This document shows positions 28,741 to 36,646 of a stretch of 64,000 nt of DNA, piece by piece. Positions within the stretch are counted from its first letter, which is position 1. The number at the start of each line of letters is the position of its first letter. The notes beneath the pieces were generated by a model. The model was not told the DNA's origin and searched no databases. It was given only the letters and a program-made list of their open reading frames with translations. The position numbers were made by a program, and so were the translations under genes. Source of the DNA: Streptomyces seoulensis (lineage in GTDB: Bacteria > Actinomycetota > Actinomycetes > Streptomycetales > Streptomycetaceae); the NCBI RefSeq assembly GCF_022846655.1, contig NZ_AP025667.1, positions 5,369,001-5,433,000 on the forward strand, read 5' to 3'.

Positions 28741-29257
28741 TGTGCCTCCCGTTCGCCTCGTTGGCCGGGCTCGTTCCTGACAGGTCCATCGGCGCGCTCA
28801 CCGGCTCCGCGCCGCGCGGGGCCGGCACGCCGTAACGGCCGGACTCCTCAGCCTGCGCCGCCGGACCGGGCGACCAGGCGATGCCCATCGCGCCGCCCAC
28901 CATGGAGAGGAGGAAGCCGACGACGAAGCCACCGAAGTTGGACACGGGGATGGACACCAGCGCGAGCAGGATCGCCGCGACGCCCGCGAACACCCGTACG
29001 TGCTTCTGGAACCAGAGGCTGATGCCCAGCACGATGAGCAGCACGCCGATGATCAGCGAACCGGCTCCGGCGGTGGTGGCCATCGCCACCGTCAGATGAC
29101 CGATCTGCAGATGGGCGTACGGGAAGTACATGATCGGAAAGCCGCCGAGCAAGACGAAAAGACCGGCCCAGAAAGGCCGGGTGCCCCGCCAGGCGCGGAA
29201 CTGCAGCCTCCGGCGGGCGAACTGGCCGGGTACGGCGGCAGGAGTCTCGGCGCTCAT
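28730..29257 (-). CDS. DUF6114 membrane protein
   Basis: The 175-residue product has about four transmembrane helices between residues 28 and 130 (WAGLFVLLGGFPIMYFPYAH, SLIIGVLLIVLGISLWF, VAAILLALVSI, GFVVGFLLSMVGGAMGI). A Pro/Ala/Gly tail in the cytoplasm or periplasm follows. The pattern fits DUF6114, which regularly accompanies DUF6230 proteins in Streptomyces. The ATG at 29257 is preceded by AGGGAGC. A terminator-like hairpin separates it from the DUF6230 gene, implying lower expression. Function is unknown. Confidence 0.75.
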   Translation of the reverse strand: MSAETPAAVPGQFARRRLQFRAWRGTRPFWAGLFVLLGGFPIMYFPYAHLQIGHLTVAMATTAGAGSLIIGVLLIVLGISLWFQKHVRVFAGVAAILLALVSIPVSNFGGFVVGFLLSMVGGAMGIAWSPGPAAQAEESGRYGVPAPRGAEPVSAPMDLSGTSPANEANGRHSAG

Positions 29258-29333
29258 GGAAAACAGCTCCCTGGTGCGGCATTGCTGTGGTGGAGATGTG
29301 GGCCGCGGGTGAAGCAGCGGCCGGACAGTGGAC

Positions 29334-29361
29334 GGGCGGGGGAGCCTGAACTCCCCCGCCC
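29334..29361 (-). terminator. Intra-operon terminator after the DUF6230 gene
   Basis: A perfect 11-bp stem (29334-29344 with 29351-29361) and loop CCTGAA lies right after the DUF6230 stop and before the DUF6114 start. It may let only part of the transcripts through. Confidence 0.65.
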
Positions 29362-29373
29362 ATCAGCCGGTGC

Positions 29374-30027
29374 CTAGTAGCACTCGGCCTTGGTGCCCGT
29401 GGACAGGGCCATGTGCAGACCGTTGAGCTTGAAGGTTCCGGCGGTGGTGGCCCACGCCGTCTGCTTCACGTCGGTCAGCTCGGCCGAGGCCGCCTCCTGG
29501 GCGAACCCGTACGGGTTGACCTGCTTGTTGGCCATCTCGCCGCTCTTGATGCCCGGACCCTTGAGGTCCTTGCCCGCGACACCGATGTTGATGTCGTGGA
29601 AAGTGGCGTCGGCGCCGAGGTCCTCGACGTCGATGTACAGGTTCTCGGCGGCGACCTGCTTGTTCGGGTCGCTGCTGTCACCCGCCGTCAGCCGCAGCGT
29701 GACGGAGCCGATCCCCGGGATGCCGGGGGTGACGACCGACTGGCACATCTTGTTGATCTTGGCGCTGGAGAACGCCGAGACCGCCACCGGATGCGCCGTC
29801 TTCTCGCCACTCAGGGTGTAACCCGAGTCGATCGCGCCGTACTGCGAGAAACCGGTGCCGTTGAGCGTCTTGGCCGTCACCTTGAACGACTGGCCGGAGA
29901 CGCTGAACGACGCGGCGAGAGCACCCTGCGCGAGGGCGACGCCTATCACGGCCGTTGCGGCGACGCTGGGCACCATGACCACAGCGAAGCGCTTCCATCT
30001 GGTCCCGCCACGCACCTGGGACTCCAT
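29374..30027 (-). CDS. DUF6230 family secreted/membrane protein
   Basis: The 217-residue product has an N-terminal signal-like segment (FAVVMVPSVAATAVIGVALA, about residues 14-33) and an extracytoplasmic domain (SFSVSGQSFKVTAKTLNGTG, GGVTLRL-like strands, C-terminal KAECY). These match DUF6230, often mis-annotated as cholesterol esterase; no lipase serine motif is present. The ATG at 30027 has AAGGAGG upstream, an excellent ribosome site. It heads a leftward group with DUF6114 and a linker-rich secreted protein. The upstream 0.6-kb intergenic region is rich in inverted repeats and probably holds its promoter. Confidence 0.78.
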   Translation of the reverse strand: MESQVRGGTRWKRFAVVMVPSVAATAVIGVALAQGALAASFSVSGQSFKVTAKTLNGTGFSQYGAIDSGYTLSGEKTAHPVAVSAFSSAKINKMCQSVVTPGIPGIGSVTLRLTAGDSSDPNKQVAAENLYIDVEDLGADATFHDINIGVAGKDLKGPGIKSGEMANKQVNPYGFAQEAASAELTDVKQTAWATTAGTFKLNGLHMALSTGTKAECY

Positions 30028-30650
30028 ATTTCCTCCTTCTCGGACGTACATCTCCTGTCCCGGAATCGCCCCAGCGGGCGGCTCGGCCGGGCAGGGATGG
30101 GAGAAGTGCTACGTCCTCGGGAAGGGGAGCGCCCGCGCTCGACGGCACGAACCCGCGCCCGAACAACCGGCGTTCACCCCCGAGCGACAACCACTGGTCG
30201 CGCCTGACGCACATCACGCACAACCTTCGGGACAGGCTCCACCGGTATGGCGAAGACCCCCCTGTCCCAGAGCCGGCGCCACTGCCGCCGGCTCTGCTCG
30301 GTGGGGACCCAGAGTCTCCCGCTTCCCGGCCGGCTGCCGGGGTGCGGAAATGGACCGAGCGTGGCCGATCGTGGTGCATTCTCGCCGCCCGCACAAGGGG
30401 CGCCGTTACCGGCTAGTAACGGCGCGATAACCGAACAACGACCCAGCGGTCTCGGAGGGCGACAGACCGTGCCATCAGTGGGCAGAGCAAAGCCGTTGAT
30501 CCTCGGGCGAAGCCGGACAGATCAACGGCTCTGGCTTACTCGGAGTAACAGTAAGCAGGTTTACCAAGTTTTGGTAAAGCGTGATCGCTCAGGCATCAGA
30601 CCGGCCATTCGGCGAGCCTGTCCTCACGCGTCCCGCGGTCCGACACGGAG
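30028..30650. promoter_or_regulatory. Gene-free control region with clustered inverted repeats
   Basis: No convincing gene lies in these 623 bases. They hold GCGCCGTTAC/GTAACGGCGC (30400-30425), an 11-bp stem AGCCGTTGATC/GATCAACGGCT (30491-30501 and 30520-30530), palindrome TTACTCGGAGTAA (30536-30548) and TTTACCAA/TTGGTAAA (30560-30578). Three of the four share TTAC/GTAA arms, suggesting operators of one regulator. The region lies downstream of the thioredoxin-TPR gene and upstream of the DUF6230 operon. Confidence 0.5.
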
Positions 30651-31622
30651 TCAGAACAGCGCCCGTGCCAGGGCCCTGCGCGCGGCCACCACCCTGGGGT
30701 CGTCCGCGCCCACGACCTCGAACAGCTCCAGCAGACGGCGGCGCACCGCGTCCCGGTCGTCGCCGGCGGTACGGCTCACGGTCTCGATGAGCCGGCCGAA
30801 GGCGTCCTCGACGTGACCGCCCACCAGATCCAGGTCGGCGGCGGCGATCTGGGCGTCCGCGTCGCCGGGCTTCTCGGCCGCCTCCTTGCGCACCCGCTGC
30901 GGGTCCAGGTCCTGCACCCGCTGGAGCAACTCGGCCTGCGCGAGACCGAGTTTGGCCTCGGTGTTGGCCGGGTCGTCGTTGAGCACGTTCTTGTACGCCT
31001 GGACGGCACCGCCCAGGTCACCCGCGTCCAGCGCCTCGACCGCGGCGGCCAGCAGGGCGTCGTACGGCCCCTCCGGCACCTCGGCGGCGGGAACGGCGCC
31101 CGGAGCCGCGTCCGGGTCGACGGTCAGACCGGTCAGGCCGAAGCGCTGCTCGGCGACCTGGATCAACTGGTCGAGGGTCTCCCGGATCTGCTGCTCGTCG
31201 GCCGCGCCCTGGAAGAGCGGCAGCGCCTGCCCCGCGACGACCGCGAAGACGGCCGGAATCCCCTGGACCCCGAACTGCTGCATCAGCATCTGGTTGGCGT
31301 CGACGTCGACCTTGGCGAGCAGGAAGCGCCCGTCGTACTCGACGGCCAGCCGCTCCAGCAGCGGGCTGAGCTGCTTGCAGGGCTGACACCATTCGGCCCA
31401 GAAGTCGATGACGACCGGGACTTCGGCGGAGCGCTGGAGGACTTCGCGCTCGAAGCCCGCCTCATCGACGTCGATGACGAGGTCGGCGGGCGAGACCGCG
31501 CCCGCGCCGCCGTGCCGGGCGGCTTCGGCGCGCGCCTGCTCCGCCTTGGCCTTGGCCTCCTGGGCCGCCTTCACCGCGGCGAGGTCGACGACGCCGCTCA
31601 TGGACATGTTCCGTGGCTGCAT
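30651..31622 (-). CDS. Thioredoxin-TPR protein (CnoX/YbbN-like)
   Basis: The 323-residue product has an N-terminal thioredoxin domain at about 45-160 with active site FWAEWCQPCKQLSP and cis-Pro IPAVFAV. Tetratricopeptide-like helical repeats follow (GPYDALLAAAVEALDAGDLG, YKNVLNDDPANTEAKLGLAQ). The layout matches the CnoX/YbbN family, holdases that protect proteins from oxidation and hand them to chaperonins. Unlike E. coli CnoX it keeps both active-site cysteines, so redox activity is possible. The ATG at 31622 has GGGGGAGG eight bases upstream. It appears monocistronic and divergent from tetR. Confidence 0.85.
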   Translation of the reverse strand: MQPRNMSMSGVVDLAAVKAAQEAKAKAEQARAEAARHGGAGAVSPADLVIDVDEAGFEREVLQRSAEVPVVIDFWAEWCQPCKQLSPLLERLAVEYDGRFLLAKVDVDANQMLMQQFGVQGIPAVFAVVAGQALPLFQGAADEQQIRETLDQLIQVAEQRFGLTGLTVDPDAAPGAVPAAEVPEGPYDALLAAAVEALDAGDLGGAVQAYKNVLNDDPANTEAKLGLAQAELLQRVQDLDPQRVRKEAAEKPGDADAQIAAADLDLVGGHVEDAFGRLIETVSRTAGDDRDAVRRRLLELFEVVGADDPRVVAARRALARALF

Positions 31623-31745
31623 GCGTCTATCCTCCCCCGTTCCGGCGTATGAAGGAAAAAAGCGATCGTGGTCGGCGATCGCGGTCGGCGCCGGGTCCCC
31701 ACCCGCGCCAGTGGTCGTCGCCCGTGTACGTCCGTCACGAGCTTT

Positions 31746-31762
31746 CGCTACGAGTCGTAGCG
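31746..31762. promoter_or_regulatory. Palindromic operator candidate CGCTACGA-G-TCGTAGCG
   Basis: This perfect 17-bp palindrome with 8-bp arms lies between the divergent thioredoxin-TPR gene and the tetR gene. Size and symmetry fit a TetR dimer site, so it is probably bound by the adjacent regulator. Confidence 0.55.
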
Positions 31763-31835
31763 TAATACCCCGGCCCCGGTCCGCGACACCGCTTCCCGGT
31801 GATCTCTCTCACGACGTGCCGCTAGGGTCGTGTCC

Positions 31836-32456
31836 ATGCAGAGCCGCACCCCCGCCAGCCGTACCGGGCGCCCGCGCAGTGCCGCCGCGGATGCCGCGAT
31901 CCTGGCCGCCACCCGGGAAGCCCTGGTGGAACTGGGCTGGTCCGGGCTGACGTTGTCCGACGTCGCCGTGCGGGCCGGGGTGGCGAAGACGACGCTCTAC
32001 CGCCGCTGGCCGGGCAAGAACGAACTGGTCGTCGACGCGGTGGCGGAACTCTTCGACGAACTCCGGCTCCCCGACAGCGGCAGCCTGCACTCCGACATCG
32101 AGGGCGTGGTCCTCCAGTTCGCCGCCCTGCTCGCCCGGCCGGAGGCCAGGAGCGGCCTGATGGCGGTGGTCGCCGAGTCGACGCTGGACGAGGCCCTGCG
32201 TGAGCGCATCCGCACCTCCGTCGTGGACCGCCAGAAGCGTCTGGTCGTGGCGGGCCGGAAGCGGGCGCAGGAGCGCGGCGAACTGCCGCCCGAGAAGGAC
32301 GCCCGGGCGGCGACCCGCGCGGTCGACCTCATCTTCGACGTCGTGGCGGGCGCGGTGGTCCACCGCACCCTGGTGAGCGGCAAGCCCGCGGACGCGGAGT
32401 GGGTGCAGCGGTTCGTCACGCTGCTGCTGCACGGCATCGTGGCCGGCGAGGACTGA
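31836..32456 (+). CDS. TetR-family transcriptional regulator
   Basis: The 206-residue product has a TetR helix-turn-helix at about 25-65 (EALVELGWSGLTLSDVAVRA, then VAKTTLYRRWPGKNELV) and a C-terminal helical ligand domain of the TetR_C_16/AcrR-like type. The mRNA looks leaderless: TAGGGT (31823-31828) ends seven bases before ATG 31836. A GTG two codons earlier is the alternative start. A 17-bp palindrome 70-90 bp upstream is the likely operator. No neighbouring gene is an obvious enzyme or transporter target besides the divergent thioredoxin-TPR gene. Confidence 0.87.
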   Translation: MQSRTPASRTGRPRSAAADAAILAATREALVELGWSGLTLSDVAVRAGVAKTTLYRRWPGKNELVVDAVAELFDELRLPDSGSLHSDIEGVVLQFAALLARPEARSGLMAVVAESTLDEALRERIRTSVVDRQKRLVVAGRKRAQERGELPPEKDARAATRAVDLIFDVVAGAVVHRTLVSGKPADAEWVQRFVTLLLHGIVAGED

Positions 32457-32678
32457 CGGCGGGACGGCCGCACCCCCTCACCGCCCGGCTCCACAAGGCG
32501 GCTTCACGCGCCGGCGACGGTCTTGCGCACATGACATGCCCAGGTCACCATGTGCTGCGGAATCTACTCGCATAGACGCGAGGTCCGGTTCCACCGCGTT
32601 CCCGCTCCACCCGGCACCACGATCCGACAGTGCGTCACCCCACATACTGACCACTCGCATCCGGGAGGACCGATCCCC

Positions 32679-33848
32679 GTGAGACCTCGTCACACCCGTC
32701 GCCGTGTCGCGCTCGCCGGCGCCCTGGTCGCCCTGTCCGCAGCGGCCCAGGCCCTGACCGCCGCCCCGGCCGGCGCGGCCCCGGCCCCCACACCTCACTC
32801 CACCGCCGCCCGTCCGGCCACCGCCTCGGCCGTCACCGACGCCGAGGACCGGGCGGCACGCGGCATCGCGCGTTCGCTCGGCGACTCCGCCTGGCGCACC
32901 AGCCTGCGGACGGCCGCCCTGGCCTCGGACGACGTGGCCGTCACCCCGCTCGCCGCCCGGACCGGGCACGGCCCGCACTCCCTGCTGGCGGACGCCGACC
33001 GCCGGATCGCCGCGGCCAAGGGCCTGGACCCGAAGGTCGGCCCGCTGCTGCGACTGCGCCTCGGCGACCGCTCCATGCGGGCGGCGCTGGACGCGGGCGC
33101 CACCCCCTGGGTGGCCGTGGCCGACTCGGACGACGCGGCCGGGACGGTCACCGCGTACGACAGCCGGGGCCGCGCCCACCGGCTGGACGCCCGCAGGGCA
33201 CCCGCGCGCCCGGTGTACGTCGTCGACATCGACAGCTCCGAGGCGCTGGCGGCCGGCCTGGACGTCCTGCGCGAGGAACTGGCGAAGAGCGGTGTGCGCT
33301 CCGCCGCCCCGGACGCGCCGCTCACCGCGCCGGCGAACAGGACCGCGGCGGCCGAGGGAGGCTTCTGGGCCACGAAGATCGACGCGGTCGAGCTCTCCGA
33401 CGACGAGGAGCCCTGGGTCAAGGGCGACGCCGAGATCTACACCCTCGTCACCGGTTTCGGCCAGGACGGGAAGGTCCGCGTCGACCCCGTCGACATGCCG
33501 TACCTGGACGACGACGGCACGGTCTACCGGCCCAACCAGATCCTCGTGAACTGGTCGAACTACAAGTACGACCTGGCCGACGCCGTGATGATGGAGGAGG
33601 ACGGGAGCACCAACTACCACGACCTCGCCGTGGCCATCGCGGGCGTCCTGCTCACCGTCACCGACCAGGGCGCCTACATCCCCCTGGTCAACGCGGTCCT
33701 GGACGCCATCCCGGCCGAGTGGTGGACCGACGACCCGGATTACGTCGACTCCTGGTACACCCTCGCGCAGAACGGCAACGGCACCTACCACGGTGCCCGC
33801 GGCAACGGCTGGATGACGGTCGAGCCGTACTTCGTCCAGCAGTTCTGA
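32679..33848 (+). CDS. Secreted DUF3103-like protein
   Basis: The 389-residue product has a classical signal peptide (RRRVALAGALVALSAAAQAL, then APAGAA). A long helical region follows, then a C-terminal half with GGFWATKIDAVELSDDEEPW, ILVNWSNYKYDLADAVMMEE and GNGWMTVEPYF. The C-terminal part resembles DUF3103, an uncharacterised secreted family. The GTG at 32679 has GGGAGGA (32662-32668) upstream, and the arginine-rich start fits export. No catalytic motif is recognised. It is flanked by tetR and icmA without an evident operon partner. Confidence 0.7.
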   Translation: MRPRHTRRRVALAGALVALSAAAQALTAAPAGAAPAPTPHSTAARPATASAVTDAEDRAARGIARSLGDSAWRTSLRTAALASDDVAVTPLAARTGHGPHSLLADADRRIAAAKGLDPKVGPLLRLRLGDRSMRAALDAGATPWVAVADSDDAAGTVTAYDSRGRAHRLDARRAPARPVYVVDIDSSEALAAGLDVLREELAKSGVRSAAPDAPLTAPANRTAAAEGGFWATKIDAVELSDDEEPWVKGDAEIYTLVTGFGQDGKVRVDPVDMPYLDDDGTVYRPNQILVNWSNYKYDLADAVMMEEDGSTNYHDLAVAIAGVLLTVTDQGAYIPLVNAVLDAIPAEWWTDDPDYVDSWYTLAQNGNGTYHGARGNGWMTVEPYFVQQF

Positions 33849-33944
33849 CCGTGTGACGCGAGCGCCGGCGGGAGGGAGCCCTTCCTTCCCTCCCGCCGGG
33901 CCCCGACTTTCACCCCGCCGGGAGAGCAGCAAGGTTGACGCGGG

Positions 33945-35645
33945 CTAGAACCCGGCCGGCTCCGTGTACACCCCCCACTCGTCCCGCAGCACCCCGCAGA
34001 TCTCGCCGAGGGTGGCCTCCGCGCGGACCGCTTCGAGCATCGGCTCGATCATGTTGGCACCGGAGCGGGCCGCGCCCAGCATGGCGTCCAGCGCCTTCCG
34101 CACGGCCTGTTCGTCACGCGCGGCCTTGCGCTCGGCCAGGGCGCGGACCTGCTCGCGCTCGACCTCGTGGCTGACCCGGAGGATCTCCAGGTCGCCGGTG
34201 ACGGAGCCGGTGGCGACGTTGACGCCGACGACCCGCTTCTCCCCCTTCTCCAGCGACCGCTGGTAGCGGAAGGCGGACTCGGCGATCTCACCGGTGAACC
34301 AGCCGTCCTCGATGCCACGCAGGATGCCGGAGGTGACGGGGCCGATGGGGTGCTGTCCGTCGGGGTGGGCCCGCAGGCCCCGCTCCTTGATCTGCTCGAA
34401 GATCTTCTCGGCCTCCGCCTCGATGCGGTCCGTGAGCTGCTCGATGTACCAGGAACCGCCCAGCGGATCCGCGACGTTGGCGACGCCCGTCTCCTCCATC
34501 AGCACCTGCTGCGTGCGCAGGGCGATCTCGGCCGCCTGCTCGCTGGGCAGGGCGAGGGTCTCGTCCAGGGCGTTGGTGTGCAGCGAGTTGGTGCCGCCGA
34601 GCACGGCCGCGAGCGCCTCCACGGCGGTGCGGACCACGTTGTTGTACGGCTGCTGCGCGGTCAGCGAGACCCCGGCGGTCTGGGTGTGGAAGCGGAGCCA
34701 CTGCGCCTTGTCGGTCTGCGCGCCGTACACGTCCCGCATCCAGCGGGCCCAGATGCGGCGGGCGGCGCGGAACTTGGCGATCTCCTCGAAGAAGTCCACG
34801 TGGGCGTCGAAGAAGAAGCTGAGGCCCGGTGCGAAGACGTCCACGTCGAGGCCGCGGGAGAGGCCCAGTTCGACGTACCCGAAGCCGTCCGCGAGGGTGT
34901 ACGCCAGCTCCTGCGCGGCCGTGGCCCCGGCCTCGCGGATGTGGTAGCCGGAGACGGAGAGCGGCTTGTAGGCGGGGATGCCGGCCGCGCAGTGCTCCAT
35001 CAGGTCGCCGATGAGGCGCAGGTGCGGCTCGGGCTGGAAGAGCCACTCCTTCTGGGCGATGTACTCCTTGAAGATGTCGGTCTGCAGCGTGCCGTTCAGC
35101 ACCGCCGGGTCGACGCCCTGGCGCTCGGCGGCGACCAGGTACATGCAGAAGACGGGGACGGCGGGCCCGCTGATCGTCATCGAGGTGGTGACGTCGCCGA
35201 GCGGGATGTCCCGGAACAGCACCTCCATGTCGGCGGCCGAGTCGATGGCCACGCCGCAGTGCCCGACCTCGCCGAGCGAGCGCGGCTCGTCGGAGTCGCG
35301 GCCCATCAGCGTCGGCATGTCGAACGCGACGGACAGACCGCCGCCGCCCGCGGCGAGGATCATCTTGTACCGCTCGTTGGTCTGCTCCGCGTTGCCGAAC
35401 CCGGCGAACTGGCGGATGGTCCAGGTACGGCCCCGGTACCCGGTCGCGTGCAGCCCGCGCGTGAAGGGGTACTCCCCCGGCCACCCGATCCGCTCGAAGC
35501 CCTCGTACACGTCCCCGGACCGGGGCCCGTACACCGGCTCGACGGCGTCCCCGGAGAGCGTGCTGAAATCCGCGTCGCGCTTGCGCGCACGGTCGTACCG
35601 GTCCTGCCACCGCCGGCGGCCTTCTTCGATCGCGTGAGCGTCCAT
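33945..35645 (-). CDS. icmA: Isobutyryl-CoA mutase large subunit IcmA
   Basis: IcmA interconverts isobutyryl-CoA and n-butyryl-CoA using coenzyme B12, linking valine breakdown to butyryl-CoA and polyketide precursors. The 566-residue product has the mutase TIM barrel only; the B12-binding small subunit IcmB must be elsewhere. Phe80 (TIRQF) and Gln198 (IAQKEW) replace the Tyr and Arg that bind the methylmalonyl carboxylate in methylmalonyl-CoA mutase, so Icm specificity is well supported. ATG 35645 lies nine bases from a near-perfect 24-bp palindrome, so transcription is probably repressible. From memory it matches SCO5415. Confidence 0.94.
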   Translation of the reverse strand: MDAHAIEEGRRRWQDRYDRARKRDADFSTLSGDAVEPVYGPRSGDVYEGFERIGWPGEYPFTRGLHATGYRGRTWTIRQFAGFGNAEQTNERYKMILAAGGGGLSVAFDMPTLMGRDSDEPRSLGEVGHCGVAIDSAADMEVLFRDIPLGDVTTSMTISGPAVPVFCMYLVAAERQGVDPAVLNGTLQTDIFKEYIAQKEWLFQPEPHLRLIGDLMEHCAAGIPAYKPLSVSGYHIREAGATAAQELAYTLADGFGYVELGLSRGLDVDVFAPGLSFFFDAHVDFFEEIAKFRAARRIWARWMRDVYGAQTDKAQWLRFHTQTAGVSLTAQQPYNNVVRTAVEALAAVLGGTNSLHTNALDETLALPSEQAAEIALRTQQVLMEETGVANVADPLGGSWYIEQLTDRIEAEAEKIFEQIKERGLRAHPDGQHPIGPVTSGILRGIEDGWFTGEIAESAFRYQRSLEKGEKRVVGVNVATGSVTGDLEILRVSHEVEREQVRALAERKAARDEQAVRKALDAMLGAARSGANMIEPMLEAVRAEATLGEICGVLRDEWGVYTEPAGF

Positions 35646-35653
35646 ACCATCGA

Positions 35654-35677
35654 ATTTACTTGGACGTCCTAGTAAAT
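35654..35677. promoter_or_regulatory. Near-perfect 24-bp palindrome upstream of icmA
   Basis: The symmetric arms ATTTACT (35654-35660) and AGTAAAT (35671-35677) flank GGACGTCC (35662-35669). Only the T/T pair at 35661 and 35670 breaks symmetry, so 22 of 24 bases match. It starts nine bases before the icmA ATG, where a repressor would block the promoter. Confidence 0.65.
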
Positions 35678-35719
35678 GTCGATGGGAAACCGCCGTACGA
35701 GTACGTACGGCGGTTCCGG

Positions 35720-36058
35720 TTACGCCTCGGCGACGGCCGGGGACGGGTCGGCGACCTTGTCCTCCAGCTCGCGGCTGATCTTCCGCTCGACGAAGAACGC
35801 GGCGGTCGGGATGGTCCCCGCGATCAGCACCCAGAGCTGCTTGCCGACCGGCCACTTCGCCTTGGAGCCCAGGTCGAAGGCGAAGACCAGGTAGACGACG
35901 TACAGCCAGCCGTGGGCGATGCCGATGATCCGCGTGAAGTCCGCGGCGCCGTCCATCTCCAGCAGGTACTTGGCGATCACGCCCAGGGTCAGCAGGACCA
36001 GCAGCACACCGGTGACGTACGCCATCACCCGGTAGCGGGTCAGCACGCTCTTCTTCAT
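35720..36058 (-). CDS. DUF3817 membrane protein (copy 1)
   Basis: The 112-residue product has three transmembrane helices (YVTGVLLVLLTLGVIAKYLL, HGWLYVVYLVFAF, LWVLIAGTIPTAAFFVE) with DUF3817 landmarks AHGWLYVVYL, SKAKWP and FFVERKISRE. The ATG at 36058 starts the fold. TACGCT seven bases upstream may be the -10 of a leaderless mRNA. A paralogue lies at 40131-40475. Function is unknown. It sits between the MarR gene and icmA, all leftward. Confidence 0.8.
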   Translation of the reverse strand: MKKSVLTRYRVMAYVTGVLLVLLTLGVIAKYLLEMDGAADFTRIIGIAHGWLYVVYLVFAFDLGSKAKWPVGKQLWVLIAGTIPTAAFFVERKISRELEDKVADPSPAVAEA

Positions 36059-36125
36059 GCCGACGAGCGTAACGACCCGTTCCGGGAGATCTTGTCCCAG
36101 GGTCGCTCCCGCGCGGAACCCCAGG

Positions 36126-36635
36126 TCACTCCGCCTCGAAATCTCCCGCCGCGACACGCAGGGGGCGCAGGATGGCGAAGATGTCCGCGCAGCCCTCCGT
36201 GTCGTAGGCGCCGAGGCCGAAGTCCATCCCCATCAGGTCGCGGGTGGCGGCGTCGACCACCTCGCGGCCCTTGTCGGTGATGACGGCGAGGGTGCCGCGG
36301 CCGTCCTTGGGGTTGGGCCGCTTGGCCACCAGTCCGGCCTTGACCAGGCGGTCCACCGTGTTGGTCACCGAGGTGGGGTGGACCATCAGGCGCTCGCCGA
36401 TCTTGGACATGGTCAGCTCACCCTCCTTGGAGAAAGTGAGCAGCACCAGCGCCTCGTAGCGCGCGAAGGTCAGCCCGTACGGCTTGACCACCGCGTCGAC
36501 CTCGGCCAGCAGGATCTGCTGGGCCCGCATGATCGAGGTGATCGCGGCCATCGAGGGCACGCTTCCCCAGCGCTGCTTCCAGAGCTCGTCGGCACGGGCG
36601 ATGGGGTCGAAGGGGAGACTGAGAGGCTTGGGCAC
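36126..36635 (-). CDS. MarR-family transcriptional regulator
   Basis: The 169-residue product shows the MarR winged helix: YGLTFARYEALVLL, GELTMSKIGERLMVHPTSVT, NTVDRLVKAGLV and the wing RPNPKDGRGTLAVIT. The GTG at 36635 lies 11 bases after the stop of the leftward MFS exporter gene, so the two are probably one operon. It may regulate that exporter; no operator was picked out. Alternatively it responds to phenolic or lipid signals like other MarR proteins. Confidence 0.87.
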   Translation of the reverse strand: MPKPLSLPFDPIARADELWKQRWGSVPSMAAITSIMRAQQILLAEVDAVVKPYGLTFARYEALVLLTFSKEGELTMSKIGERLMVHPTSVTNTVDRLVKAGLVAKRPNPKDGRGTLAVITDKGREVVDAATRDLMGMDFGLGAYDTEGCADIFAILRPLRVAAGDFEAE

Positions 36636-36646
36636 GTCATCAGACC

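Noticed and set aside
30247..30816. + strand 189-codon frame in the 0.6-kb intergenic region
   Set aside because: Composition is random-like, with no ribosome site, and it runs antisense into the thioredoxin-TPR gene.
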